From: Clostridiales bacterium
GTDB taxonomy: Bacteria > Bacillota > Clostridia > Lachnospirales > Lachnospiraceae
Length of the DNA: 33,360 nt
Assembly: GCA_021202175.1 (NCBI GenBank)
Contig: JAJQDO010000249.1
Coordinates: 1 to 33,360, forward strand
Reading direction: 5' to 3'
Of the stretch, positions 1-9,848 are shown piece by piece. A program made the translations under genes and the position numbers. The notes under the pieces are model-generated. The model was not told the DNA's origin. It saw only the letters and a program-made list of their open reading frames with translations, and ran no database searches. The stretch's first letter is position 1. Every line of letters starts with the position of its first letter.

Positions 1-1002
1 AATCTTATTCTGCGGTGATGCCCGCAACAAATCGGATGCCTGACCAACATTCATCATATTCTCCATCGTCATAGACCGATATTCATCTGATGTCAATGAT
101 AAAAATTCTTCATTCCTGACTCTTACATAATCGTCCTGTTCCAAATATCGGTGCAGACAGGCAGCCGTTTTTTTCATATATTCATTTTTTTCAGTTTTCG
201 TTTTCTTTTCTTTGCGATAGGCCGAAGGCGTCGTATGGTATGTTTCCTTAAAAACCTTATTTAACGCCGCCACAGAAGCGAAACCATTATCCATGGCATT
301 TTTTATGATTGGCGCGTCAGAATACATCAGATCTTCCATCGCGTGCGAAAGTCTCTCGGCGTTAATCAGATCAACAAAGCCCTGTCCGCTTCTCTTACGG
401 ATATATTTTGAAAGATATGTCGGTGACAGATATAGCTCATCTGCGGCGTCTTTCAGAGAGATTCTGTTTTGATAATTATCCTGGATATATTCTTGCAATT
501 GACGCATGTGATCATTGTTTTCAGTATTATTGCCAGTCTCTTCTCTATGATCCAGAAGAAATTCCCCGCAGAGCAGGCTCAAAAGCTGATAGTGAAGACT
601 TTTTTCATAAAATTCATCTTTCGAGCTTTTATTTACATTGCAAAGCAGAATGTTTTGAAGCAATTTACGCACTTCTTCGCAGGATTTAGACTTTTCTGAG
701 ACAGAAGAGCACCAAAATAAAACGGAATTACGGTGTAGCATTTTTTTCAGCAATTTCATGGAAAGCTGAAATCGTACCGCAAAAAATCGTCTTGTTGCCT
801 GATAACTATGCAATCTCCCTGCATTAATCACCAGAAAATCCTCATTCAGAAGATCATACTCCCGGTCATCCGTCTTTACATGAAGTTCTCCTTCCAAAAC
901 AAAAAGAATTTCTGGATTACTATGAAAATGTTTTTCCATGTTTTCTTCTTCCAGAAATTCAAAATCCACGATTGCATCTGCGCGCATATAGTTTTTTTCC
1001 AT
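1..1002 (-). CDS. AraC-family regulator, probable AraC-GH39 fusion (3' part outside window)
   Basis: This open frame is missing from the ORF track because it runs off the left edge; 334 codons are visible. I chose the ATG at 1002 because AAGGAG lies just before it (GAAGGAGCGGTT-ATG). Residues about 10-80 look like a cupin sugar-sensing domain (HFHSNPEILFVLEG). Residues about 190-290 are two AraC helix-turn-helices (SLKDAADELYLSPTYLSKYI, then NGFASVAALNKVFKETYHTT). The protein does not stop after the HTH pair. It continues through a linker to NVGQASDLLRASPQNKI, which resembles the beginning of the GH39 xylosidase-like domain fused to AraC modules in many Lachnospiraceae. The GH39 call is from memory of the family and only its first residues are in view. 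The gene has its own promoter and probably responds to a xylan- or plant-sugar-derived ligand. Confidence 0.8.
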   Translation of the reverse strand, partial: MEKNYMRADAIVDFEFLEEENMEKHFHSNPEILFVLEGELHVKTDDREYDLLNEDFLVINAGRLHSYQATRRFFAVRFQLSMKLLKKMLHRNSVLFWCSSVSEKSKSCEEVRKLLQNILLCNVNKSSKDEFYEKSLHYQLLSLLCGEFLLDHREETGNNTENNDHMRQLQEYIQDNYQNRISLKDAADELYLSPTYLSKYIRKRSGQGFVDLINAERLSHAMEDLMYSDAPIIKNAMDNGFASVAALNKVFKETYHTTPSAYRKEKKTKTEKNEYMKKTAACLHRYLEQDDYVRVRNEEFLSLTSDEYRSMTMENMMNVGQASDLLRASPQNKI

Positions 1003-1099
1003 AACCGCTCCTTCTATAATATATCCATAACAGTGGACACTTGAATTCACGCTTCATCTTACCGTATTTTCCAAATCATGTTTTCTAATATTTTTTATC

Positions 1100-1128
1100 A
1101 TTATACCTGATAATTTGAATATGCTCAA
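1100..1128 (-). promoter_or_regulatory. Sigma-A promoter of the AraC-type gene
   Basis: On the minus strand, TTGAGC at 1128-1123 is followed by exactly 17 bases and TATAAT at 1105-1100. The predicted start is near 1093, leaving a leader of about 90 nt before the ATG at 1002. The rest of the 1003-1320 gap is AT-rich and shows nothing else apart from the hairpin at 1265-1297. Confidence 0.7.
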
Positions 1129-1264
1129 TACTAACATTTTTATAATAAACGACTTTCTATCATTTACTATGCCTATTCTTTTAAATATTCATTTGATATT
1201 CAATAAGATAGTTTACGGTCACTGCCTGTCTACGTGAGAATATCTACTACAAGAGAATAGTAAC

Positions 1265-1297
1265 ACTCCGCGTTACAGGACACCTGCAGCGCGGAGC
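1265..1297 (-). terminator. Hairpin after the amidohydrolase gene, possible terminator
   Basis: CTCCGCG (1266-1272) pairs with CGCGGAG (1290-1296). Inside the loop CAGG and CCTG can form a second short stem. The hairpin lies 25 nt past the stop codon of the amidohydrolase. It has no good U-tract on either strand, so it may slow or process the transcript rather than end it cleanly. Confidence 0.4.
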
Positions 1298-1320
1298 GTT
1301 TCCATGATTTCTATTTCGGA

Positions 1321-2091
1321 TTATGATTCCTCGTATAGTCTGTGTCGAATATTGTTATGTTCATCGATATCAAAAATACACGTAAAGTTCCCACCCATGA
1401 TATTTTCGATATCCTGCGTTCTTCCCGTATCCTTCGCGACCAAAAGCTGTTTATGAATCTCCATCTCAAATTTATAGAACGGATAATCACATCCCATAAA
1501 CACCTTATCCGGGCAATTAGCCAGTGCCCTGTTTACTGCGGCATAGGAACAGATTGCCGTGTCAAGGTATATATTCGGAACACGCTTGGCAACATCCACC
1601 GCATATTTTGTAGACATCACCTCTCCCATATGTGCCATCTGAATCAGTACATGTGGAAAACAGTTCCCCAGACGCTCAAACATGGACGGATGATTTCGAA
1701 AATCTTCGCTTGCGCAGTGAATCACCGCATAAGATCTTCTTTCTTCCAGAATCTCAAAAATCGGTCGGAGCATCACAACATCCGCAACACAGAAATTGGA
1801 AACATAGGGATGAAGCTTCACTCCCTGAAATCCCAGTTCATCCAGGCAATACAGCAATTGCTCGGCACAATCTTTTTCCCTGGGGTCGACATAGGCTAAG
1901 GGAATCATCCGGTCTCGGTAGGGAGCGACCGCTTCCGCCAGACGTTTCTGGGTATCCAGTCCCGTGCCAAATGTAAAACATACTATTTTATCAATTCCGT
2001 TTTCATCCATGGAACGAATCACATTTTCTGGCTTGGACATCGGATTTTCGCCATCATTCACGGCGATATGCACATGCGCGTCAATCCTCAT
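1321..2091 (-). CDS. Amidohydrolase-2 family metal-dependent hydrolase
   Basis: A 256-aa TIM-barrel hydrolase of the amidohydrolase-2 type (lactonase/decarboxylase-like group), probably cytoplasmic. The metal-binding HxH pair opens the protein (MRIDAHVHIAV). Later come GVKLHPY, a histidine in YAVIHCASED, another in QMAHMGE and the closing aspartate in FMGCDYPF. The ORF track uses a TTG at 2151, but the ATG at 2091 has a strong site (AAGGAGGAAAAGAA-ATG) and puts the metal motif at the N-terminus as usual for the family, so I use 2091. It is the last gene of the epimerase/oxidoreductase cluster. A role in hydrolysing a lactone or sugar-derived acid fits the neighbours, but the substrate cannot be read from the sequence. 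Confidence 0.85.
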   Translation of the reverse strand: MRIDAHVHIAVNDGENPMSKPENVIRSMDENGIDKIVCFTFGTGLDTQKRLAEAVAPYRDRMIPLAYVDPREKDCAEQLLYCLDELGFQGVKLHPYVSNFCVADVVMLRPIFEILEERRSYAVIHCASEDFRNHPSMFERLGNCFPHVLIQMAHMGEVMSTKYAVDVAKRVPNIYLDTAICSYAAVNRALANCPDKVFMGCDYPFYKFEMEIHKQLLVAKDTGRTQDIENIMGGNFTCIFDIDEHNNIRHRLYEES

Positions 2092-2147
2092 TTCTTTTCC
2101 TCCTTCATTATCGCGTTTTATTCTCTTGCATTCATGGTTTTGCCCTT

Positions 2148-3224
2148 TCAAAGTTCGAAATCAACACTGCGTTTTGTCTTTGCCGATTCCCAACAAGCCT
2201 CCATCACGCAAAGTACTCGTCTTACCTCTTCCGGTTTTACCAGCATTTCTTCTTTTCCGTCCAGTGCTCTGAAATAATTGACAAAATAATCTGACTGTTC
2301 ACAGTTCACTTCCGGCAAAGGTTCGGTAAGAATCAGACCAGGAGCAGGAATACCAAAGGACCGGGTCGGGCCGTAAGAAGCAGCAGATTTATCCTGATCT
2401 TCACTCACATTTTCAAGGAGCCATGCTGTTTTTACGATACTTCCTTCTGGATCAAACTTGTTAACATTCATAGAACCTTTGTTTCCTCCTACAAACCAGT
2501 GACGTTCAAACCAGTCTGGTTTGTCATTGAGGAAATATGTCCCCAGTTCTATTTCTGCTGTCACATTATTTTCAAAGCGAAGGATAATCTTAAAATAATC
2601 ATCCACTTCCTTATTAATCACATTACGGACGTCAGCGTACACTGTATTCAGTTTTCCTTCCACCATGTAAAGAATCTGGTCAATCAGATGGACACCCCAG
2701 TCATAAAGCATTCCCCCACCTTCTGCCTTATAGACATGCCAGTCATGCATGTTTCCATTAAAACCATACAGACTGCTTTGAATCGTATATACATCTCCAA
2801 CAAGATGTTCATCATAGCACCTCTTTACCGTATTGAAATCCTTATCAAATCTTCTTTGCTGGTGAACCGTAAAGGATACCCCATTTTTGTTCACTGCCTC
2901 CATCATCTCATCAAATTCCGCCACCGTAAGAGCCGCCGGTTTTTCGCAAATAATATTGCATCCATTCTCCGCTGCCTGTATCGTCAAAGCTTTATGTGCC
3001 TTATTGCTCGCAGCGATAATTACGCCATCCAGCTTCTCCTTAGCAAAAAGTTCCTCTGCATTTTCATAAACTGTCATATCCGGATAAAGTGTTTTCACTT
3101 CATCAAGGCGTCTCTTATCAATGTCGCACACGGCAACACATTCTGATTTTTCCATAGTCATCAATGTATTCACATGTCTTCTTCCGATAAATCCATAACC
3201 GATCACTGCATACTTATAACTCAT
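2148..3224 (-). CDS. Gfo/Idh/MocA family NAD(P)-dependent oxidoreductase
   Basis: 358 aa. The N-terminal Rossmann fold has the dinucleotide motif GYGFIGRRHV and an acidic residue after beta-2 (VCDIDKRRLDE). The EKP signature (ICEKPAALT) carries the lysine typical of this family. The C-terminal domain includes YDWGVHLIDQ, whose histidine is the usual catalytic residue. Family members oxidise or reduce sugars, inositols and sugar acids. The start at 3224 has a clear AGGAGGAG site. It lies 29 bp after the epimerase gene and 56 bp before the preferred start of the amidohydrolase, so the three are almost certainly co-transcribed. The exact substrate is unknown. It is clearly divergent from the second family member at 5365-6468. 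Confidence 0.93.
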   Translation of the reverse strand: MSYKYAVIGYGFIGRRHVNTLMTMEKSECVAVCDIDKRRLDEVKTLYPDMTVYENAEELFAKEKLDGVIIAASNKAHKALTIQAAENGCNIICEKPAALTVAEFDEMMEAVNKNGVSFTVHQQRRFDKDFNTVKRCYDEHLVGDVYTIQSSLYGFNGNMHDWHVYKAEGGGMLYDWGVHLIDQILYMVEGKLNTVYADVRNVINKEVDDYFKIILRFENNVTAEIELGTYFLNDKPDWFERHWFVGGNKGSMNVNKFDPEGSIVKTAWLLENVSEDQDKSAASYGPTRSFGIPAPGLILTEPLPEVNCEQSDYFVNYFRALDGKEEMLVKPEEVRRVLCVMEACWESAKTKRSVDFEL

Positions 3225-3253
3225 CGTATTCCTCCTCCTAATGCTCCAATAAA

Positions 3254-4174
3254 TTAAATGACAAAATTTCTCAAATAGCGCGCACTGAGAATCACAGATT
3301 TCTTCACATCTTCCACGGATCCTTCAAAAGCCTTATCCTCAATCTCAATGCAGGTGTATCCCTGATATCCGATATCTGTCAAGGCAGAAACATATTTGCC
3401 CCAATCCACATCGCCAAGTCCCGGAAGCTTTGGAGACATGAAATCCAACGGATATCCCATGATACCTACCTGCTGCAGACGGTCTGGATACAACTTAATG
3501 TCTTTATAATGAACATGGAAAATCTTATCCTTAAATTCATAAATCGGTTTAATATAGTCAATCATCTGCCATACAAAATGAGACGGATCGTAATTGATGC
3601 CTAGGTTATCACTCGGTAAGATTTCAAAAACCTTCCGCCAGATAGACGGTGTTGTCATCAGATTCTGTCCACCCGGCCATTGATCCGGCCCAAAAAGCAT
3701 CGGACAATTCTCAATGGCAATCTTTACACCCTTCTCTTCTGCCAAAGCGATAATTGGCGGCCAGATTTCCTTAACCAGTTCCAGATTATCCTCCAGATTC
3801 TTTGTCTGATCTCGTCCGATAAAGGTTGTTACCATGTTAACACCAAGCTTTGCGGAGGCGCTGATCAACTTTTTGATATGTTCCACTGCTGTTGCCCGCT
3901 TTTCCAGGTCACCATCCATCGTATTTGGATAATAAGCTAAGGAAGATATTTTTATATTTCTTTCTGAAGCATAATCAAGAATATGCTTCGCATAAACATC
4001 GTCTTCCAACACACGGTCCGCGTCAATATGGCTTACGCCAGCATAGCGCCGCTCTGCTTTTCCCGCAGGCCAGCAGGCTACCTCCACACATTCCAGGCCG
4101 GCTTCCGCTACAAAATCCATCATCTCTTCATAACCCATCGTATCCGCAATCGCGCTTACAAGTCCTAACAACAT
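3254..4174 (-). CDS. Sugar phosphate isomerase/epimerase-like TIM-barrel protein
   Basis: 306 aa with the pattern of the AP-endonuclease-2 superfamily (IolE/hydroxypyruvate isomerase/tagatose-epimerase type). Metal-ligand candidates appear in order: AIENCPM (Glu), NYDPSHFVWQ (Asp/His), HVHYKD (His) and CIEIEDKAFE (Glu). A possible aldose/ketose or keto-inositol type isomerisation fits the Gfo/Idh dehydrogenase directly downstream, a common pairing in inositol- and sugar-acid pathways. The start at 4174 follows AAGGAGAGAGTAAAA. The gene is 136 bp after the YczE-like gene and 29 bp before the oxidoreductase. Substrate not determined. Confidence 0.9.
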   Translation of the reverse strand: MLLGLVSAIADTMGYEEMMDFVAEAGLECVEVACWPAGKAERRYAGVSHIDADRVLEDDVYAKHILDYASERNIKISSLAYYPNTMDGDLEKRATAVEHIKKLISASAKLGVNMVTTFIGRDQTKNLEDNLELVKEIWPPIIALAEEKGVKIAIENCPMLFGPDQWPGGQNLMTTPSIWRKVFEILPSDNLGINYDPSHFVWQMIDYIKPIYEFKDKIFHVHYKDIKLYPDRLQQVGIMGYPLDFMSPKLPGLGDVDWGKYVSALTDIGYQGYTCIEIEDKAFEGSVEDVKKSVILSARYLRNFVI

Positions 4175-4310
4175 TTTTACTCTCTCCTTTTTATTATTTG
4201 TTCATGATGTCAGTGTCAAAATTCATACATTCCTTTTGATAGTTGATTTCCAACCCTTTGGCACTCACATCTTTATTAAAAGTTCAATGATTTATCTGTA
4301 CTGCCGCGAC

Positions 4311-4937
4311 CTAAGTTTCTCCGTTTTTCTCCCGCAGACAAGTGACGGTCCTTCCTACCAGCAGCATGGATAGCACGGTGGCAATCCCCAGGCCCTTCGC
4401 TTTTCCAAGAAACAACAGTCCAATGACCGTCGACAGAGCCACGCAAAAACAATCATAAAATATTTTTACTTTGCCAAGCTCTCCATTCATCTTATGGCTT
4501 AACTGTCTGACAAAGCCGTCCGGAGGATTCTGAATCAGATCCATATGAATCATGAATACCATCCCAAGTGCTGTAAAGAATATGCTTCCGGCCAAAGATA
4601 CCACCTGATAAGCTATAAAGGTTCCATCAAAAACCACCCAGGTCTGCATCCAGTCAATGACAACTCCAAACACAAAAGCCAATGGTATCTGCAATAAAAT
4701 TCGGATATTCTTTACCTGCCTGCTTAAAATCAGCTGCAACGCAATATTGACAAAATGGAATAACATCGTCAATGTTCCAAAGCTTAATGGCAGTAAATCC
4801 TCCAGTACAAAGGGAATACTGCTGATCGGCGATATGCCAAGATTGCTTCTTTTGCATAAAACAATGCCCAGGGAAACCAAAAGTATTCCAACCAGGTAAA
4901 TCAGAAACCGAATTACAGTATTTGTAGATTTTTTCAA
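4311..4937 (-). CDS. YczE/DUF6198-like integral membrane protein
   Basis: 208 aa and strongly hydrophobic, with about five membrane segments. The opening LIYLVGILLVSLGIVLCKRS followed by NLGISPISS matches the YczE/YitT-like membrane proteins as I know them. Their function is not established, though they often sit beside transporters or regulators. The start is a TTG at 4937 with AAGGTGG upstream; no better ATG is available in frame. It leads the cluster of epimerase, oxidoreductase and amidohydrolase. It might move a pathway substrate or product, but nothing in the sequence proves transport. Confidence 0.75.
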   Translation of the reverse strand: MKKSTNTVIRFLIYLVGILLVSLGIVLCKRSNLGISPISSIPFVLEDLLPLSFGTLTMLFHFVNIALQLILSRQVKNIRILLQIPLAFVFGVVIDWMQTWVVFDGTFIAYQVVSLAGSIFFTALGMVFMIHMDLIQNPPDGFVRQLSHKMNGELGKVKIFYDCFCVALSTVIGLLFLGKAKGLGIATVLSMLLVGRTVTCLREKNGET

Positions 4938-5203
4938 ACGTTACCACCTTCCCTTCCTTTCATCCTGACATTATTATAAAATGATTTTCGCCCTGCGTCC
5001 TTCTATTTGTTGTCTTGATTCTGTCCTGATTTCATCATTTGGAAAAGCAATAAATCACAACCCAAAAGAGGCTATCCTCAAAAGAGCAATAATCTTATAT
5101 CAAATCTTGCCATCCATATTCTCAGAACCATTCATTCGCCCTTGAAATTGACGTTCTTCTCTTCTCGATATGAAGTATCAAAAATCCCTTTACCACAGAA
5201 CAG

Positions 5204-5233
5204 CCAAAAAGCCCGCGAAAATATTCGCGAGCT
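5204..5233 (-). terminator. Rho-independent terminator of the second Gfo/Idh gene
   Basis: On the minus strand AGCTCGCGAA pairs with TTCGCGGGCT (10 bp with one G-U, loop TATT) and is followed by TTTTTGG. It closes the transcript of the oxidoreductase at 5365-6468. Apart from this hairpin, the 4938-5364 gap shows nothing I can support as a gene. Confidence 0.85.
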
Positions 5234-5364
5234 TTTGGATACCTCTTCGAAATGAATTCCTGAATGAATGGTTTTTTCCGTCATCATGATTCCATTACAT
5301 TTTTCATTTCAAATTATATATTTTATTGAGATTTCCATAACCTGGTTAGATTCTTATATTTTCA

Positions 5365-6468
5365 TTAAAACTTAATCGTTGTGTTGCCCTCTGAAGCATG
5401 ATAGATTGCCTCCAGAATCTGTGTCACACGGAAAGCTTCTTCCGGTTTGACACAAGGTTCTGTATCATTTAAGATCGCATCGATCCACTGTTTCACTTCC
5501 ACAACGCCAGGAGCCTCATTTACACCATCAAAATAATCAACCAATGCTTCTCCATCCATTTTCTGGCTCATCATTTTCCCATGACGAGTCTGATTGAAAT
5601 AGAGTTCAGACTGTGGATAACTGCCGCCATGTTTGATTTCCGCACCTTCCAGCGTGCCACACAATGTAGTAGATGCTTCACGGGCATCCATATAATTTAA
5701 AGCCCAGGATGCACGTAAATTAATTAACGCACCATTCTTCATCTTGATAAATCCCATTGCGGAATCCTCCACTTCAAAGGTATCCGTATCCCAGGCACCA
5801 TAAGTATTTCCTTCGGCCGCAGACGGAAGATTACCAAGTTTATAAAATACCTGGCCACTCACGCTATCCACATCATAATTATTCATGCACCAGAGAGTGA
5901 TATCCAAAGCATGCGTACCGATATCAATCAATGGACCACCGCCCTGTTTGGATTTATCCGGGAACACGCCCCATGTCGGCACTGCCTTACGACGGATTGC
6001 ATTTGCTTCCCCATAATAAATGTCTTCCAATTCACCAGCATCACAGGCTTTTTTCAGAACCTGTACATCCGGGCGGAAACGATTCTGATAACCAACCGTA
6101 AACTTCTTTCCGGATTTTTTCCAGGCATCGAGCATTTTCTGCGCATCGGCTGATGTCGCTGCCATTGGTTTTTCGCAAAGAACATGTTTCCCAGCCTCAA
6201 AAGCATCTACGGTAATCTGGCAATGAGCCACGTTTGGCGTACAAACATGCACAACATCAATCGTCTCGTCCTTTAATAATTCCTTATAATCTGTATAAAT
6301 CGCAGCATCTGTCAACCCATGACGTTCCGCCGTGGCCTTTGCTTTTTCCTCATCCAAATCACAAAGAGCGACAACCTCTACTTTGTCTGTTACCTTCATT
6401 AAAGATGGCAAATGTTTATTGTTACAGATTCCGCCAGTTCCGATGATTCCAAGTTTCAATTTCTTCAT
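5365..6468 (-). CDS. Gfo/Idh/MocA family oxidoreductase (second copy)
   Basis: 367 aa. Rossmann motif IIGTGGICNNKHLP at the N-terminus, then VALCDLDEEKAK, the EKP signature (VLCEKPMAATSADAQ) at about residue 95, and a catalytic-type motif PLIDIGTHALD. The start at 6468 has AAGGAGGATTTATATC before it. It stands alone between a terminator and a long upstream gap of nearly 500 bp, so it is probably a single-gene unit. It differs clearly from the member at 2148-3224, and the two probably act on different sugars or at different steps. The substrate cannot be assigned. Confidence 0.93.
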   Translation of the reverse strand: MKKLKLGIIGTGGICNNKHLPSLMKVTDKVEVVALCDLDEEKAKATAERHGLTDAAIYTDYKELLKDETIDVVHVCTPNVAHCQITVDAFEAGKHVLCEKPMAATSADAQKMLDAWKKSGKKFTVGYQNRFRPDVQVLKKACDAGELEDIYYGEANAIRRKAVPTWGVFPDKSKQGGGPLIDIGTHALDITLWCMNNYDVDSVSGQVFYKLGNLPSAAEGNTYGAWDTDTFEVEDSAMGFIKMKNGALINLRASWALNYMDAREASTTLCGTLEGAEIKHGGSYPQSELYFNQTRHGKMMSQKMDGEALVDYFDGVNEAPGVVEVKQWIDAILNDTEPCVKPEEAFRVTQILEAIYHASEGNTTIKF

Positions 6469-6899
6469 GATATAAATCCTCCTTGTAAAATAATTCCGTT
6501 TTCATCCTACAGCGTTTGCTGATGGTCTTATTTTACATTGAATCATCCGAAGAATCTTAGGATATCTTAATCAAAAAGATAGTCGTTCTTTTCTTTCTAT
6601 ATAGAATATTGGGAAATATAGACAAAGGTAGAACAAGATTTTATATATAAATATTGGCATATCCCCTAAGATGAGGTTGTCTTCGATTATACAGGCTAAA
6701 ACTATAACTTGCAAAAAGCTACAAGAGTCTGCTCTACTTTGTCTGTCACCTTAACCTCTTCTTGAAAGTGAATAAAAACTATACTGTTACTTTTATAGAA
6801 ATAAGTACTAAACAAAATCCTGAAGTAGCATATTTTTGATCCTATAAATACACGAACGCCCCCACTCCAAAGTGTTTGCTCCCGGCGATGGTTTATTTA

Positions 6900-6957
6900 C
6901 CTCTTAATTAAAGAGGCGCCCATCTCGTTTGCCGACGGGATGGGCATTATTTTTTCG
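6900..6957 (+). terminator. Tandem hairpins with plus-strand T-tract in a gene-free gap
   Basis: CCTCTT/AAGAGG (6900-6916) is followed at once by GCCCATCTCG/CGGGATGGGC (6918-6945, 10 bp with one wobble) and then ATTATTTTTTCG. The T-tract is on the plus strand although no plus-strand gene lies upstream. On the minus strand the hairpins follow the GH1 stop and could still act in that transcript. The remaining 6469-6899 is AT-rich and holds no ORF with a ribosome binding site that I could find. It may be the 3' end of a small plus-strand RNA. Confidence 0.5.
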
Positions 6958-6964
6958 TTTTTTC

Positions 6965-8428
<1,464 letters not shown>

Positions 8429-8534
8429 TTAAAATTTAGTTTTTAACAATTCCTTGGCTCTCTCAAAATAAAAGTTCCTAACTGCTAAATGTTCAAAATG
8501 TCCAAAGCCAATTGTCAGGATAACCATATTTCAT

Positions 8535-9833
8535 CTAACACGTTGCTCCACAATACGAATCGTCTTTCCGAATCATCAAAAGGACATCGTCTTTAAAAGG
8601 ATGCATTTCCACAAATGTATTCCCATTGCGATTGCTCATCCTGACATCGGCCATCCTTTTTTCCTGCAAATCTAAAGCCCGACAAATGTGAGAACGCAAT
8701 GACTTTTTAATCTGGATATTCGTATTATAAGGAAGATATATAAAATAATGATACTCTCCTTCCGCCATACGAATCTCTTCATCCGCGCCCTCCAGCAACT
8801 GATTGCACCCGGTCAGCGGCAATTCCCCCATATCTTCTAGCAAATGCTTCGCCAAACCGTAATCCCATGCTCCCGGAAATTGCAATGCTGTTTCCCAGGA
8901 TTGCGCTTCATCGAAACCTTCGCCTAAAACAGGATTAGTTTCCGAACCTGTTTTTTTCCAATTCCATATCCCATGTGCTCCATAAGTTACACCGGCACAG
9001 GCTCCGCTAAGCAGACTGTCCCAGGCAGCCTTCCGCACATCCCTCTGACCAAATCGTCCATATTTTTTACGACTGTAACCCATCTGCTCATAGCATGGTT
9101 CTGCGTTGATGATCGGTTTTCGCGGATATTTTTTAAGGAAGCTTTCCGGCAATTTATAGGCCATATCCTGCGCTCCTGCATTATGTCCCGACTGGAACAT
9201 ATAAAAGTCCAGCCAGTCAAGGAATTGCTCCGGAATGTAATCATAACCTCTTCGGATGTGCATAGCCTTCAGGGAATCAGGAGATTTTTCGCACAAAGTA
9301 GAAAGAATGATTTCATAATAATCCACAGTGACTTTCTCCTCAAAATCCGTATCGCCACTCACAATATATATGGGAGCAAACTCGTCAAATTCTTTCACAA
9401 TCTTCCCGGCATACTCCTGCAGCATCTCTTCGGGCATAATATTGGTGTCCACAATCTTACTGCCCCAGGTACCCGGCACATAATTCAACCATAAGACCAC
9501 AAGCGCAAGTTGAAATCCTTCCTCTTTTGCCATGCGACACATTTCTTTTGCTCTCTCATAATACGTGTCATCCCGACAAGAAAAATCAAATCTTTGTCCA
9601 TCTTCTGTGGCAAATGGATAGATTCCCACATCAGTCATGCATCGGTCCCACTGTGGTAAAGTATTAATCTGCAACACATTGAACCCTTGCGTTTTTCTCA
9701 CATGCAGATAATATTTCCATTCCTCCATGCTCACATTAGTAAATGCACTCCAGATTGTATCCGCCAGGTAGAAAAAAGGCTTTCCATCATATGTAAAATT
9801 ACATTTATTTTTTGCGACTTCTAATCGTTTCAT
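8535..9833 (-). CDS. DUF4038/GH140-like glycoside hydrolase
   Basis: 432 aa. The opening (FTYDGKPFFYLADTIWSAF) and GFNVLQINTLPQ are typical of the DUF4038 family, a (beta/alpha)8 fold that includes GH140 apiosidases. Likely catalytic acids are the Asp in IVSGDTDF (about residue 160) and the Glu in IINAEPCYEQMGYS (about residue 246). No signal peptide is visible, so the enzyme should be cytoplasmic, which is unusual for a family best known from secreted enzymes. It starts 15 bp after the PTS gene with GGAGGATTCC and precedes the GH1 gene by about 155 bp. This suggests it acts on the same imported, phosphorylated glycoside. Specificity for apiose is only a possibility. Confidence 0.85.
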   Translation of the reverse strand: MKRLEVAKNKCNFTYDGKPFFYLADTIWSAFTNVSMEEWKYYLHVRKTQGFNVLQINTLPQWDRCMTDVGIYPFATEDGQRFDFSCRDDTYYERAKEMCRMAKEEGFQLALVVLWLNYVPGTWGSKIVDTNIMPEEMLQEYAGKIVKEFDEFAPIYIVSGDTDFEEKVTVDYYEIILSTLCEKSPDSLKAMHIRRGYDYIPEQFLDWLDFYMFQSGHNAGAQDMAYKLPESFLKKYPRKPIINAEPCYEQMGYSRKKYGRFGQRDVRKAAWDSLLSGACAGVTYGAHGIWNWKKTGSETNPVLGEGFDEAQSWETALQFPGAWDYGLAKHLLEDMGELPLTGCNQLLEGADEEIRMAEGEYHYFIYLPYNTNIQIKKSLRSHICRALDLQEKRMADVRMSNRNGNTFVEMHPFKDDVLLMIRKDDSYCGATC

Positions 9834-9848
9834 TGGAATCCTCCGTTT

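Noticed and set aside
2092-2151. N-terminal extension of the amidohydrolase from TTG at 2151
   Set aside because: The ATG at 2091 has a strong ribosome site and places the HxH metal motif at the N-terminus as in the family.
4174-4219. TTGACA-N17-TAATAA on the minus strand before the epimerase gene
   Set aside because: It fits the consensus, but transcription would begin within the AAGGAG ribosome site of the gene, so it would not give a properly translated message. I treat the gene as co-transcribed with the YczE-like gene.
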